Assembly (NCBI GenBank): GCA_020881915.1
Contig: JAJFPB010000014.1
Span: 310,001 to 374,000, forward strand
Origin: Paramyrothecium sp. XJ0827
Taxonomy: Eukaryota > Ascomycota > Sordariomycetes > Hypocreales > Stachybotryaceae
Direction: 5' to 3'
DNA length: 64,000 nucleotides
Part shown: piece by piece, positions 1 through 11,176 of the stretch
Position numbering within the stretch: the stretch's first letter is position 1
Layout: every line of letters begins with the position of its first letter
Notes under the pieces: generated by a model
What the model saw: only the letters and a program-made list of their open reading frames with translations
Database searches by the model: none
Told to the model about the DNA's origin: nothing
Program-made: the position numbers and the translations under genes

Positions 1-760
1 TGGGCAACTGCTCCAGCTTTGCGTCCCGCTCCTGGTCCAGCGCCATGCGCGCAAGCTTCTCCTTCATGTTCGCGGTGGGACTAGGGGGCACCGCTGCCGC
101 AATTCGGTACGGCGGGCTTAGACGTTCTCCGATGTTGGAATTGTCCGACGGTACGGAATATCCATCGCCTTGAGCAAGAGCCTCAGCAGTATGACGGGTC
201 AAACTATTGAGTAGCATGAGCGTGCCAACTCCATCCATGATATCATGCGGTGACCGGAGAACGATATCTCGCCGAACGTGCCCCTCGGATGACGTTGCTG
301 GACTGAGGATGAAGAGCGTCGGTAGCTTTGGAGCTGGAGGATCCGAATTGGCCCATTGGACACCGGTTTGCTCGCTGTCGACATGAATAAAGGTGTTCTC
401 GAACCAGTCGGGGCTGTCAACCTTGAAGATCTTTTTGAACTTGCCACTGCTTGGGTTTAAGATCGTCTGAGACGCAATGGCCGGATGGTCATTTCGTAAA
501 GCCTTCCACGCCTTGCTCAGGGCTTCATCCACCCTGCGTCCAGTCACCGTCACATCATCATCAGACACAGCGACACTCATAGAGATGTGTCCAGTAATGG
601 CGAAATACATGCGGCCACTGCCTTCCCATAACTTGGCAATGGCCGCGTAGAACTCCTCAATCTCGTCGATGTCGCGCGTCCAAACACCGGCTTCGAGCTC
701 GCGCCATTGCAGATGCTCGTAAGCCGGCTCCACGGCGGCTGGTTCATGGGACAGGCTCAT
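1..760 (-). CDS. CAT/condensation-fold acyltransferase (5' part, runs off left edge)
   Basis: An uninterrupted frame of about 253 codons starts at the ATG at 760-758 and leaves the window at base 1, so the C-terminal part is missing. The key motif is HDIMDG at residues 172-177, the HxxxDG active-site signature of the chloramphenicol acetyltransferase/condensation superfamily, which includes fungal alcohol and trichothecene O-acetyltransferases; the His would be the general base in acyl-CoA-dependent ester formation. The N-terminal region, with a W-x-R-D-I-D-E start and an F-A-I-T-G-H-I-S strand, matches fungal members of this group as I remember them. The DFGWG structural motif would lie further left and cannot be checked. 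No signal peptide is seen, so it is probably cytosolic. Substrate unknown. Similarity to TRI3-type enzymes is only a family-level inference. Confidence 0.72.
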   Translation of the reverse strand, partial: MSLSHEPAAVEPAYEHLQWRELEAGVWTRDIDEIEEFYAAIAKLWEGSGRMYFAITGHISMSVAVSDDDVTVTGRRVDEALSKAWKALRNDHPAIASQTILNPSSGKFKKIFKVDSPDWFENTFIHVDSEQTGVQWANSDPPAPKLPTLFILSPATSSEGHVRRDIVLRSPHDIMDGVGTLMLLNSLTRHTAEALAQGDGYSVPSDNSNIGERLSPPYRIAAAVPPSPTANMKEKLARMALDQERDAKLEQLP

Positions 761-2811
761 GGCAGGGAAGAGTCAACACCTGAGAGTGTGTGAAGATAGT
801 GGGCTAATGATGCACGATGAAAAGAATTACTCAGCATGAAAGTCGTTAATGACTCTATATATGTGTTTTTCCCCAGAGTACGATCAAGTCTGGCTCAGTG
901 TCCTTGGCACACGGGGATATCGGCACCGCCTTGTGACCAGCAACGACGCACCCTATCACTTGATGATATTAGCCTCGGCCTAGTGTTGCTCCCCACCAGA
1001 ACTTGGTTTCCGGAACCGCTCACCGTTGGCCAGTTCAACCGAAGTTCAGGCGAAGTTCAGGCGCAATCGGCTGGGCGGTCCGCTAGTTCCTTCGCATCCG
1101 TCTCCTGGTCGTGCTAAGCACGAGCTGTGTATAGGGTAGCATCGCAACGTGGGTGAGATCGAGGGCCATCGCTATGCTTGTTATAAGGACAGCTGTCGAC
1201 GTGGTCCACCAACATAAAATGGATATGTGATACCCAGTAGCTTCAATGGTCTAAGACGATCACTTAATTCTCTTCCACCCTTAGAGCACCCATACCTGGC
1301 CTGGGCGGTAAGACAAGACTAAATTCCTCATCATCCCCCATCATGTAATCATTGATCAAAGTTAACGAATCTCGTTCATGGCAGCTTCAGTTCTGCCAGA
1401 AGAAGTACAAAATTGGGAACAGCATTCGGACCTTTCGAATGTTTAGAAAATAATATGTCTTTCTCAAGTCGACACAAGGAGGTGAGGTTTTCATAGTGAA
1501 GCAATGAACAATTTTTTTCACGATTGTCCTGTGTCGTGTGGAAGAAGGCGAAAGGCGACCATCAGTTTCGTCCTTTGCAGCATATCTTTATTGAGCCTCT
1601 CGCGGGGTGAGAAAAATATCTATCGGTGATGCTGCCCCTTCCTGAGTACTGCCGGTTTTGGAACATCAATCGTCATGCCACTAAAGGGGCATCAGAACAC
1701 GACTCATAAGCCGCAGCTGCACGGCACGGCATTCAGGATTGAGGTAAGGTACAGTGGATAATTAGCAACTTGGCCAAAGGATACCCAACGTATTGCATGC
1801 TTGACCCCAAGAGGCCATGAGGGATTAGGCAGAGCAATAAGCTCGAACATGGACAATCCACCAATAACCGATTGCAACAGCCATGTGTTGCGCGTCCATG
1901 CGCCACGGAGCCTTCTGGGGTAATTCTCGGTGGTGTGTACCACTCCAAATGAGACGTGAACAACCTAAACAGGCACACTAGATGCGATGTCGTCCCAATT
2001 ACAAGGTAGGCTTCAAGCTCGGTCTCAATGGGATGGATTGCAGGTAGTGTTGTATGCAAGCAACTAGCCGAGAGGCATATAGCAGGGTTATTATTGGCTG
2101 GGCCTAGTGCTCTGCCACGCTCCCTGTCTGGTAGACGCTGGTATTCTGTAAAGTGTCCCCATGAGATGAGGTGCGAGCTCGGCCATGAATAAATAACAAC
2201 CCGTCCAGCTTCAACCACATCGAATGAAACATCAAGCAACAATGTAATTCTCAACTAAAGTATTCAGTGGCGCTCAAGTCGGTTCGGCCCGGTTCCGTGG
2301 CTCAACGCATTTGGTTCGGATCTCGCCTGTCCTCTTCCCCACCGAGACCCCAAATGCAGGACGCTTTGATTCACACCGAACCCCGTCTCGCCTGGGCGGG
2401 GGAAACACAGTCGCTTAGAGGAGAGCAACGTCCCCCTCACCTGCATCTCCAACGTCCTCTGCCTCTTGGTGTGGAGCAAGACGGTCCGCTGATCAAAATA
2501 GGATTGGCTTGAGTCAGGCCCCATCGGCTCACCGTCCCGATCAACACCACAGCTTCACCTTTCCCTAATTGAACCCTTCAAACCCTAGATGTAGCCACCG
2601 GAGGCTCAACACCCGCCTCTTGATCGACTGCCTTCTCCAATTCCCCAGCACTCTTTCGGGCTCTCGCTGCATTGTCGGCGCCGTAGCTGCAGATCCATTG
2701 TCCAATCATAGGTGCGCGGACCGTCGATTGACACATTGGGGCCAGGGGTTTCTCGCGAAAAAGCCCTCTCTGATCGGAATCATCCAGTCAACGACAACTG
2801 GATCTTGTGCT
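761..2811. other. Intergenic region between the acyltransferase and alpha-galactosidase genes
   Basis: Shared upstream region of two divergent genes. Open frames of 80-173 codons occur on both strands, but none has a recognisable domain, signal peptide or plausible intron partner, and several overlap each other. The stretch 2260-2520 is noticeably GC-rich and carries Cre1-type motifs. Confidence 0.6.
2337..2401. promoter_or_regulatory. Candidate CreA/Cre1 sites upstream of the alpha-galactosidase
   Basis: Two matches to the carbon-catabolite repressor consensus SYGGRG: GTGGGG on the minus strand at 2337-2342 and GCGGGG on the plus strand at 2396-2401, about 600-660 bases before the start codon. 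Glucose repression of hydrolase genes through such paired sites is well established in fungi; occupancy here is inference, and 6-bp motifs are common by chance. Confidence 0.3.
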
Positions 2812-2992
2812 ATGGATCCCGGCATCGCCATGCAGGTCCCTCTGGCCAGCATGAACAACAGTGAGTTACATCGCGGCGTCCTACCCCGCCGCAATGAGGT
2901 CCATATTGTCGCAATTGCACTCCCCTTAAAACGGACATCTGCTCTGTTGTCCTTGACCAGTATCCATTGTCTGCACTCTCTGTGGAGCATAA
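2812..2992 (+). promoter_or_regulatory. Putative spliced upstream ORF in the alpha-galactosidase leader
   Basis: An ATG at 2812 opens 16 codons that run into a good donor (GTGAGT at 2861). An acceptor (GACCAG) ends at 2960. Joining 2812-2860 to 2961-2992 gives a 26-codon peptide that stops with TAA only 6 bases before the main ATG at 2999. This fits a 5'-UTR intron with an upstream ORF that could dampen translation of the main frame. It depends on the true transcription start. Confidence 0.35.
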
Positions 2993-2998
2993 CTCACC

Positions 2999-4498
2999 AT
3001 GCGAGCAGATTTAGGCCTCGTCGCACCCGCTCTCGCCATTGGCGCTGCAGCACTGGTCAGCCCCGACGGCACAGGACGCCTCCCGGCCTTGGGCTGGAAC
3101 TCGTGGAACGAGTATGGCTGCGACATTAACGAGACCGTCTTCTTGAGAGTTGCAGAGCTCTTCATTGAGCTAGGCCTCAAGGATGTGGGCTACGAATATG
3201 TCAACATCGACGACTGCTGGAGCAACAAGGAGCTGCGTCGAAGCAATGAAACAGGTAAAATCATCGTCGATACGGTCAAGTTCCCCAACGGCATCGATGG
3301 ACTGGCCAAGAAGGTGCACGACAAGGGCCTGAAGCTTGGTATCTATTCAGATGCTGGTTAGTTCGTTCCACAATACTGTAGTGACAATGATATCATGGCT
3401 GACTCTTCCAGGCACGCTCACCTGCGGAGGCTTCGAGGGTTCCCTGGGTTTTGAGGACATTGACGCAGCCACTTTTGCGGAGTGGGGCATCGACTGTAAG
3501 TTCTCGTCTTGTCTTGTGAGAAACAACCTTCTCATCGTATCTTAGACCTCAAGTATGACAACTGCAACGTCCCTGAGGTGTGGGTCGACGAATACACCTA
3601 CTGGCCTGAAGAGCCAAACAACCCTGTCACTCCTGCGGGATACGACTGGGGCACATCTAGGACCGCTGTTCGATACCGACAAATGCTCGACGCCCTCCTG
3701 GCCCAGAATCGCACCATCCAGTACTCTCTCTGCGCCTGGGGCCACGCCCACGTTGAGCGATGGGGCAACGAGACCGGTCACAGCTGGCGCATGTTTGGCG
3801 ACATCTACCCGGAGTGGGCAGGCAAGTGGCAGTGGAGCTGGGGCCTCATGCCCATTCTGAACCAGGCTGCCCGACACTGGAACGACACCGGCTTCTGGGG
3901 CCACAACGACTGGGACATGCTGGAGGTCGGAAACGGTAACCTGACATACGAGGAGAGCAGGAGCCATTTCGCGCTCTGGGCGGCACTCAAGAGCCCGTTG
4001 ATCATCGGCACCAGGCTTGAAGGGATCCAGGACGACATACTCGCTATTCTGAAAAATAAGGAGCTGATTGAGTTCAACCAAGACAAGGTTTACTCTGACG
4101 CTGTCCGGCCATATGGCCTGGATGGCCCGGTCGGCCCTACGACGCCCGAGGTTCTGCACCCACCTAGCCACTGGGTTGGCACAAGCGTCAAGGGTATTCA
4201 TGTCTTCGTGCTCAACACCGAGGACGAGGAGCAGGAGCTGAGCGTTGTCTTCAAGGAGGTTCCTGGACTGCGATCCAGCCACCACAAGAAGTTCTTGGTT
4301 CATGACATGTGGACGGGAGAGGACCTCGGCGAGTTTGAGGAGAGCTTCTCGGTCGACGTCAAGAAGCATGACACTGCTGCTCTGAGATTCACCACTGTGG
4401 ACGGTAAGCATCACGGTCCTCCTGGAAATGAATTCGCTAACACGGGTTTAGGCAAGCATCCCAATCCCAAGTGGACTCCTACGTCACGGTGCGGTTAA
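2999..4498 (+). CDS. Secreted GH27 alpha-galactosidase
   Basis: Four exons: 2999-3356, 3412-3495, 3546-4403 and 4452-4498, giving 448 aa. The last intron (48 nt, donor GTAAGC, branch GCTAAC) is a multiple of three and could be read through, but its signals are strong. The enzyme releases terminal alpha-1,6-linked galactose from galactomannan and raffinose-type sugars outside the cell. A hydrophobic N-terminus (about 20 residues) looks like a signal peptide. GH27 hallmarks are in order: GWNSWN just after it, DDCW, KYDNCN with the nucleophile Asp near residue 152, and DMLEVGN with the acid/base Asp near residue 271. The C-terminal part should form the beta-sandwich domain. Several N-x-S/T sequons agree with secretion. 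It pairs functionally with the mannanase at 19040. Catalytic residues appear intact. Confidence 0.95.
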
Positions 4499-5293
4499 TA
4501 CGTGCACCTGAACGTCGGCGATTCAAGAGGCTGGCGTATTGTGAGACCAAGGAAACACGACTCTCACATTCAATTTAAGTAATCAAGTACGGCAACACTG
4601 TTGCTTGATGATATCAACCTAGCCAGATTAGACAGTGCCAGCAAAAAGCGGACAATGACGTTAGATCTTCTGTCGCCTGCCTTGGTAGAGCCACGCCGTT
4701 GCATCCTGATTCTGATCAGCGCAGCTGAAGATTTTCAATGATATCGACTACTCTTTAGTTCTAATTTGCTTCCTTGATTTATCGCAATGAGTGTACTCCT
4801 CTCCGCACTTGATAAGATGGTTCCTTTGCTTCCACCCCCGGGCAGTACTCCAAGGGCCGCATGCTGACACAAGACAATGCCGCTCCTAGTCAGGGTAAAT
4901 TCAGGGCTGTTCAGAGCAGTTTTGTTGCTGCTCCGGCGTAGTCTAGGTCCGGCATAGCTCTAGAACATCGGCTCAGTCTGTTCACTCCAACACTTTGTCT
5001 ATCAAGATATCCTGAAGATTGCCCAAAGGTTACCCATTTACCAAGAAAGGGTTCTAGCTAAGCTAGCTTCTTATACCGATTCAAACCGAATGCTGCAATC
5101 CTATTTGTCTCGAGAGTTGGATAAGTGTTGATGGTGAGGAAGGCTGTCATTCGATCGATAGCTATGAGTTCTAATTTGTTGTAGTGTATGCATTACCATG
5201 AAGTTGATTATACCACCGTGCCATTGCCATCTTCTTTCATCAGTCTCTCGACTGTGGGCTCTTGGGAGCTCCACAAGTGGGCACCATCTCCAA
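4499..5293. other. Convergent intergenic region
   Basis: 3' flanks of the alpha-galactosidase (plus) and the glyoxalase-like gene (minus). I see no coding frame, RNA gene or repeat that can be supported. Confidence 0.6.
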
Positions 5294-6172
5294 TCAAGCA
5301 ACCAGCTCGAACCAGAGTTCGTAATCGCCAACCTTGCCGCCGATTGACTTACCAGCCCATGCTGGGTCTTTTGTGTAGAATGACACCTTGATATCTCCTC
5401 GACCTTCCGCCTCGGCCAAACTGACCGTACTGCCAGGGTGTAACGTCGTAGCAGATGGCGACTTAACCTTCCACTTATGATCATCTTCGTTTCCAAAGAT
5501 GGCGCTGTAGACCCCTGCTGCATCCTTACTATTCACGTCCTTTTCACGTCGAACCTCGAGCTGTGCAACGCCAGTCACGCCGCTGGCATGCACAGCCACG
5601 CCGGGCTCCTCATATGGTACCCTGAGATGCCGTGGAGTGCTGTCAAGGCACCAGAATGGAGACTGGCCCGGTTCAAAGCGTTCTTTATTTCCCCCGTCCC
5701 ATTGAGCACTTGAAATGGCCCATTTGAGTTCCACATCATCGAGCCTCCGTCGACCACCCTTGGCCAGGTCAGAATAGACAATTCCTGCATGTGCATCGCG
5801 AACTCGTTGTTGGACCTTCACGAAAGCTTCCTCCCCGACGACGGACCCATTCGATGAGTCGGCCTTGCTCTTGCTTTCTTCATCTGACACAATAGTCAAA
5901 GCCCAATCCACCACGGTGCCCTCGTGCTTGTGACCCCACCTGTGCCTCTGCCTGAGGGCGGGGTCGGCGCCCGGCACAAAGGCGATGAACTCGAGATAGC
6001 TTCCGTCAGGGAGAAGAACAAGTGTATTCTGGGTTGCGCCGTCCACGTGCTTGCCGCCGGGATAAAGCGTGAAGGCATCCGACAACCATGAGGGCGGAGA
6101 GTCCAGGAACGATTGCGGGACAAGGATGACGACGTGATCTAGTACTGGGGCCGACATTGTGTTCGCTGCCAA
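5294..6172 (-). CDS. Glyoxalase-like domain protein
   Basis: Intronless, 292 aa, start ATG at 6172-6170; a second Met five residues on could equally be the start. The LDHVVILVP segment near residue 12, followed by a GGKHVDGATQNTLVLLPDGSYLE block, is the pattern of the glyoxalase-3 type domain (PF13468) of the vicinal-oxygen-chelate superfamily. The first His and the Glu of YLEF are plausible metal ligands. No signal peptide or membrane segment, so probably cytosolic. The reaction is unknown; family members are annotated only by fold, and action on methylglyoxal should not be assumed. Spacing on both sides suggests an independent transcription unit. Confidence 0.85.
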   Translation of the reverse strand: MAANTMSAPVLDHVVILVPQSFLDSPPSWLSDAFTLYPGGKHVDGATQNTLVLLPDGSYLEFIAFVPGADPALRQRHRWGHKHEGTVVDWALTIVSDEESKSKADSSNGSVVGEEAFVKVQQRVRDAHAGIVYSDLAKGGRRRLDDVELKWAISSAQWDGGNKERFEPGQSPFWCLDSTPRHLRVPYEEPGVAVHASGVTGVAQLEVRREKDVNSKDAAGVYSAIFGNEDDHKWKVKSPSATTLHPGSTVSLAEAEGRGDIKVSFYTKDPAWAGKSIGGKVGDYELWFELVA

Positions 6173-7248
6173 ATGAAAATACTACTAGAATTCGGGGAAT
6201 GTGTTTTTGTCGAGATGATGGGAATAGAGTCACAAAATCAGGACAACAACAATGTAAAGACGTGATGAAGATGCGGAGAGACTGCCGCCATCGCTTCTGA
6301 CTAATCGCTTGACGAATCATGACCCAACTTTGTGTTGTTTCGGAAGCACGTCATTTGCAAGCCACCGTCGTGCGACTACTTTTGGTGGATCAAAGCGAAC
6401 TTTTGACGCAGGCCTTCTCCACGCAGTTGGTAATCCTGTTGTTGGGTTTAATGCCTCACAAGGCTGGCGTGTCAACTTGCGATACCTTGTTAGCAATCGC
6501 TATACTGCGGATTTTCGCCATCGATTAGGCCCACTAAAGATTGTCATGTTATGAACACTGTAGGTTGGAGACATTGGTCTCGGTGCCGTGCTTTTCTACC
6601 ACGAGGCCAACTTCTCACGGATTATTATTCATCGAGTTTTGTGGATAATTTATGAGTCTTGTCTTGAAGGGGACTGCTCCCTGATCGTTGTCAAGGCTTA
6701 ATTCGCATCATGTTTGCCATGTTTTGGGCTTATCTCCGCCTCAGCTTAACATAATACTTATTTGCGCTGATGCCACAAGATTGGCGGTAGAAATCTAGCC
6801 TTAGCTTCGAAGTCAACAAAGACAACTCAGGATTCCTTCTGTACGACGCTTTTCTCATTGGTGCTGCGTAATAGGTCAGAGTGCAATGTTCGCCAACATG
6901 GCTATTGTGAGACCAAAATCTGGCCTTGATCAAGGGTCTGATTCGTCATGCGACCCCATTAACGGCGCATCACCGCTGTAGAAGTCGTCGTTATATTCTA
7001 GACATGTCGGTGTCAAAGGATCCTAGTCAGTAGTGACGACCTATCACAGAGGTTCTTTTCACGAACTTGTCCCCAAAGTCGAGAGCTGTTATCCGATTGA
7101 GTCAGATGGCGGCAAGAACGTTTCGTGTCTCATGAATCTATTCTCAGGGTGTTGACAGTGTTATACACACGTCTACCCATGCAATGAAGCAGTTCTATTG
7201 CGAAACTTGCCAGGACGACGTTACCCTAAAATCATATCCCAACCCGTG
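6173..7248. other. Intergenic region, no gene seen
   Basis: Lies between the start of the glyoxalase-like gene and the end of the Pth11-like gene, both on the minus strand. Open frames here are 60-110 codons, on both strands, with no domain I recognise. Confidence 0.6.
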
Positions 7249-8758
7249 TTACGCCTGCCCTGCAAGATCGCTCGAATCGCTGCTCAAACGGCCTCTCATA
7301 ATGCGTACGTCTGTTGTTTTCGTGATGCCCGAGGTATCCAGTATATTCTCAGTGCTGTCGCCACTGCTCGCCACAATCCTCGTCTCAATGCCGGGCTCTC
7401 TACTCGCGTCGCTTCCCGCGGGCCGAGGTCCACTCATGCCAGTCCTCCAAGACTGTAGTACGTATTTCGATGGTGGCCGGCGTGAGTTGCTGCCTGTCCC
7501 GCTTCGGGTCTTCTCGTGGTAGTATTTGACGAGCGGCGCGAGGGTAGGAATGCAGGCGATGATGATGCCAATGCATACTTCGACGATGGACCACCGAATT
7601 GACTTGGCCGAGTCGAGGTAGTTTGCCAAATTCTTGATCGTCTGGATGCGGATAATCTGGATGACGGTGACGAAGATGCCGAGCGTGAAAAGCCCCAAGA
7701 GTACTATCTTCTTTCGCTTCTGGATTTGCGATTTCAGTAGGACCGGAAAGGGGATTACCATGCTACAGGCCATGTGTTAGCAAGGTTCGGAAGCACGGGG
7801 TTCGAATCGCCGTCAAGCCCGTTCGTAAAACGTACACAACCACGTCAAATACAATCGTAAGGGCCGAGAAAGTCAGGTAGAAGGTGACGGCATCGGCGCA
7901 ATGGCCGGAAACTGACGTGTCCCATTGCATTGATACCTGTGAACTGCGTCAATACCTGATGATCCGTGGTGACAATTCGCTCTCGACTGTAGGAGTATTC
8001 GTACTGGAATGCACACAAAGAGGAAGACGCAGACGAAGGCTATGTGCGCCATGGTAATAATAATCGCTATGATAACGCAGGCAATGTAGTACGGTCGTGG
8101 TACGAATCGCATGTAGGAACACAGCAGGCTCATCTTAAAGCCGTACAGGCCGACCACATAGCTGTGCCCATGTTAGAAGGAGAGGTCACTCGCCAGCAGG
8201 GGATTCGGGTTGAAACAACGTACAATGGTGCGCCCGCGTATTGCCACTGCGAATCATAGGTTAGCATCCACCTCTAGGATATGGACAATGTAGTTGGAGG
8301 TGTACCTTGCCAAAGTTAATGACATTCTCATCTGGCATGTCTTCGAGATATCTCAAGCCCAGACCCCATGTTGTCTCTGCACTAACGGTGAGTGAAGACG
8401 GAGCATATGGGGAAATCGTAGACTTACGAACGATGGCGCTGATGGCATAGCCACATGCTCCAATCTGCGACTCGTGTCAGCGGGTCAAAGCCCGAGACTG
8501 TGGCTGGGGATCAAGCTCACCAAAGAAACAACGATGAGCCAGTCATCTAATAGAAAGTGAGTCTGGGCGTTCGTTTTGGAACGAACTCGCAACGGTTGGA
8601 ATGCACTTACCGTGACCAAACGCCCTGATCAGAAAGAGCCGCACGTATAGTCGTAAGCCAACGAGAATAATGCAGAGTCCCGCCATGGCCGATGCCACGC
8701 CAGTGATCATCGGCCCATCTGTGAGCACGCCGTCCGCGGCATTGTTGACCCAGCCCAT
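7249..8758 (-). CDS. Pth11-like (fungal rhodopsin-fold) seven-helix membrane protein
   Basis: Eight short exons on the minus strand (8758-8611, 8546-8521, 8464-8428, 8376-8306, 8246-8224, 8161-8005, 7936-7836, 7762-7249) give 358 aa. Joining them restores the family landmarks: an N-terminal helix, a GHDDWLIV motif after helix 2, TTWGLG before helix 3, a CIP...QWD...GHC loop containing the conserved Cys pair, FYLTFSALTIVFDVVV, and IPFPVLLK followed by a basic loop. This is the SAM-type/rhodopsin domain (PF20684) found in Pth11-related receptors of plasma membranes, where some members sense surface or carbon cues. There is no N-terminal CFEM domain. The last 70 residues are hydrophilic and Ser/Arg-rich, as expected for a cytoplasmic tail. 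Ligand unknown. Confidence 0.88.
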
Positions 8759-11176
8759 GATGGAGACTGGGGATCACGAGACAGAAGCTCGCTGTACGTC
8801 GACAAAAGCATTAGGCTCGGAACAGTCGGAGAGAAAAAAACGGTAAACTAAGATGGGACGCAACAGTTTAAGGTTATAGGGACGGGGCATACTTTTCTAT
8901 CACGTCTGGTGCCGTGTGGCTTAGGGAAGAACCAATCTTAGTAGGCGAGCAAAGACAACTCCCTACCAGAGAGGGAAGTCGCATTGCAGATACATCCAAG
9001 GACCGAATACAGGGATCTCATGGGCCAAGCTGTGCACGGCCGGGTAGCCTTACGAGTGCCGCGTTCCAGAGTGACACAAGACACGAGCTATTAATCTACG
9101 ACGCATTGGAAATGAAACAGAATCAGTCTAGAATATTTCCGTGCGCTGCGCGGACTATGCAATTTGATGCTCCCCCCATGATTAAGGAGTTGTTTTTGGC
9201 TGAACCTGTTTCTCCAGGAAGGCCACGAGGCCATTTCCGGCAGATCTTTCCCAAGACGAGCTCTTGCATCAGGAGCACATGATGTACTCTGCCAAGAAGG
9301 CCACACTGGAGCTCAGTGTCTATGTACTGTTCAGCGGTGCTCAATGCTTCTATAACACTTAGTGATTGGCTATAGGAAGGACTACATGCCCTAAGCCGCA
9401 ACTCGTGCGGAAATTCTCAAGCTCATTTGCTGGTGTCTTCGGAATGGCCCCCAGTACTTTGTACAGAAGGACTTGTGAATATGCCGGGGATCATCCAAGG
9501 GGCCCTGGTCCGGCTTTGCATCCTAGCCTCCGACGCTAAACACGCTGATCATTCCCTGGCTACAGTGCGTCGGCAAGGGTGAGCGGCAAAAGTGCCGTCA
9601 TACGCCAGGTACAGTACCGCGGGAGGGAGCGGGTAGCCCGCCATTTCTTTTTTTGCATGATAATATCTACGTAGTAGTTCTCAAGGAGGAGATATCAAGG
9701 TTACTTTTGAAGCTGGCTTGGCATTTGTAATGATAATTTCCCAAACCCCATCTCCTATGACCTTTCCCACGGATCGGAGACTACTGGGGTTCAACTAAAC
9801 CGACGGGAACGGATTGCAAGATGCGATTGATGCTCTGCTGTGGATTGGTTAATACTTTAATCATGTGTCCTACGAAGAAAGAGGTTCACAGCGAGCCAAA
9901 TCATTGCTTTTCTGAGACCTGGAACAAGCACCGGCATCATGCGCACAATCTTTTGTCATGAGCATTCTTTGGAAGCCCAATGGAGCGAGGACAAGCAAGG
10001 TGACGCTGGAATACAATTACTGAAATGCGTAAAACGATACGTTCGGACTCATGGTCAATGGCTTCGCATTGCTATGGACATTCCTTGCCTTTAATCGTAA
10101 ATATCGAAACAAGTCCATATGCCGAGGCCCCCCAAATTCGCATCAATAGCTTCCGACTCATTCAGGGCTCGGATACAGAGCACTGCGTTCCCCGGTTTTA
10201 GGCTGATCCCTACCCTTAAAGCGTCAGGGCTTTACTGGATTGATGCTTCAGCAGGCATGATGCCCAGGCTCAGGGCTCCCTGCAAGGTGGCGCCACTCGA
10301 AACAGGGCACAATAAGGCTAGAGAGTGCTGATCCATCGGTGCAATATTCCTCGTAGCGGAAAGACCAACGCGAGGAATTCCCAATAGGAACGGGTGGCCG
10401 CGACTAGTGGAGATCGGCCGAATCTCCTTGCTTCTTCGGGCACTTGACGCGGGCCGCATCAACTAAGGGCCTTCGGTCTTAGTTGACGAGATGGCTCGCG
10501 TTGGGGAACGGCGTTTCCCGCTTCACTGCCCCTCTCTCCAGAGTGGGCTCTTTCCAGAGTGGGCCATAAGTGGGTAGATTCGCGGTGTTCTTCGCATGTG
10601 TCCATCGCGATGCCCTGAACCCCTCGTCAACTCTTCCTAAATATGGACGTGCAGATTAAGACTCACTGACATCCGCCTGCTTTCGAACATATCTCCACGA
10701 TGTTGCTGGTGTACAACCGCCGTGTAATTCTTCCGGGATGCAGTAGAGGACCTCCATAGCGCGCCGAAATCAGGATCTATACCGTAGCAGCAACGGATCA
10801 CCCTGTCGGGTCAACGATGTCCCTTGACCAGCTTGAGACAAGTGACCCTCAGCTCGGAGCCGGCTTCTCAGGGCACAATCTCAAATCTCATCCTGCATGA
10901 AGGCTCGCTAAGACGGCAATAGTGGGCTCTTGGCGGAGCGCCGACCTTGCCATCATTGGCCACCGTCAGATCAATGGAATCGCGTTGGTTGTTGCAAGCT
11001 GCATCTCCCATTACTCGGACTTTCTGCAGCAGCCCGCCACGTGGTGGCGTTACCAAAGAACACCCTTATTTAGCCACTTGCCTCGGTACGCATCTCAGAT
11101 TGTCGCAAACATCTCCCTTGCTACCGGACAAGGCGTTGCTATCGCGTCGTCTCACAGTCAGATCGGCCAGCCCAAG
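8759..11176. other. 2.4 kb spacer between Pth11-like and FAD oxidase genes
   Basis: Divergent promoter region. Open frames here are short (at most about 180 codons, the longest being the in-frame upstream extension of the oxidase's first exon) and show no family resemblance. No TATA or repeat that I can defend. Confidence 0.55.

Noticed and set aside
1733..2254. A 173-codon minus-strand open frame
   Set aside because: No domain, irregular composition, overlaps another frame on the same strand and lies in promoter sequence.
2569..3129. A 186-codon plus-strand open frame overlapping the alpha-galactosidase start
   Set aside because: Different frame from the GH27 exon, with no family resemblance; the GH27 start at 2999 explains the region.
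4404..4451. Reading through the last alpha-galactosidase interval as coding (in frame, 16 codons)
   Set aside because: The strong donor, GCTAAC branch site and TTTAG acceptor, and the lack of family similarity of the insert, favour an intron.
7795..7835. tRNA-like B-box (ggttcgaatc) near 7818
   Set aside because: It falls inside an intron of the Pth11-like gene and no cloverleaf or A-box partner can be drawn.
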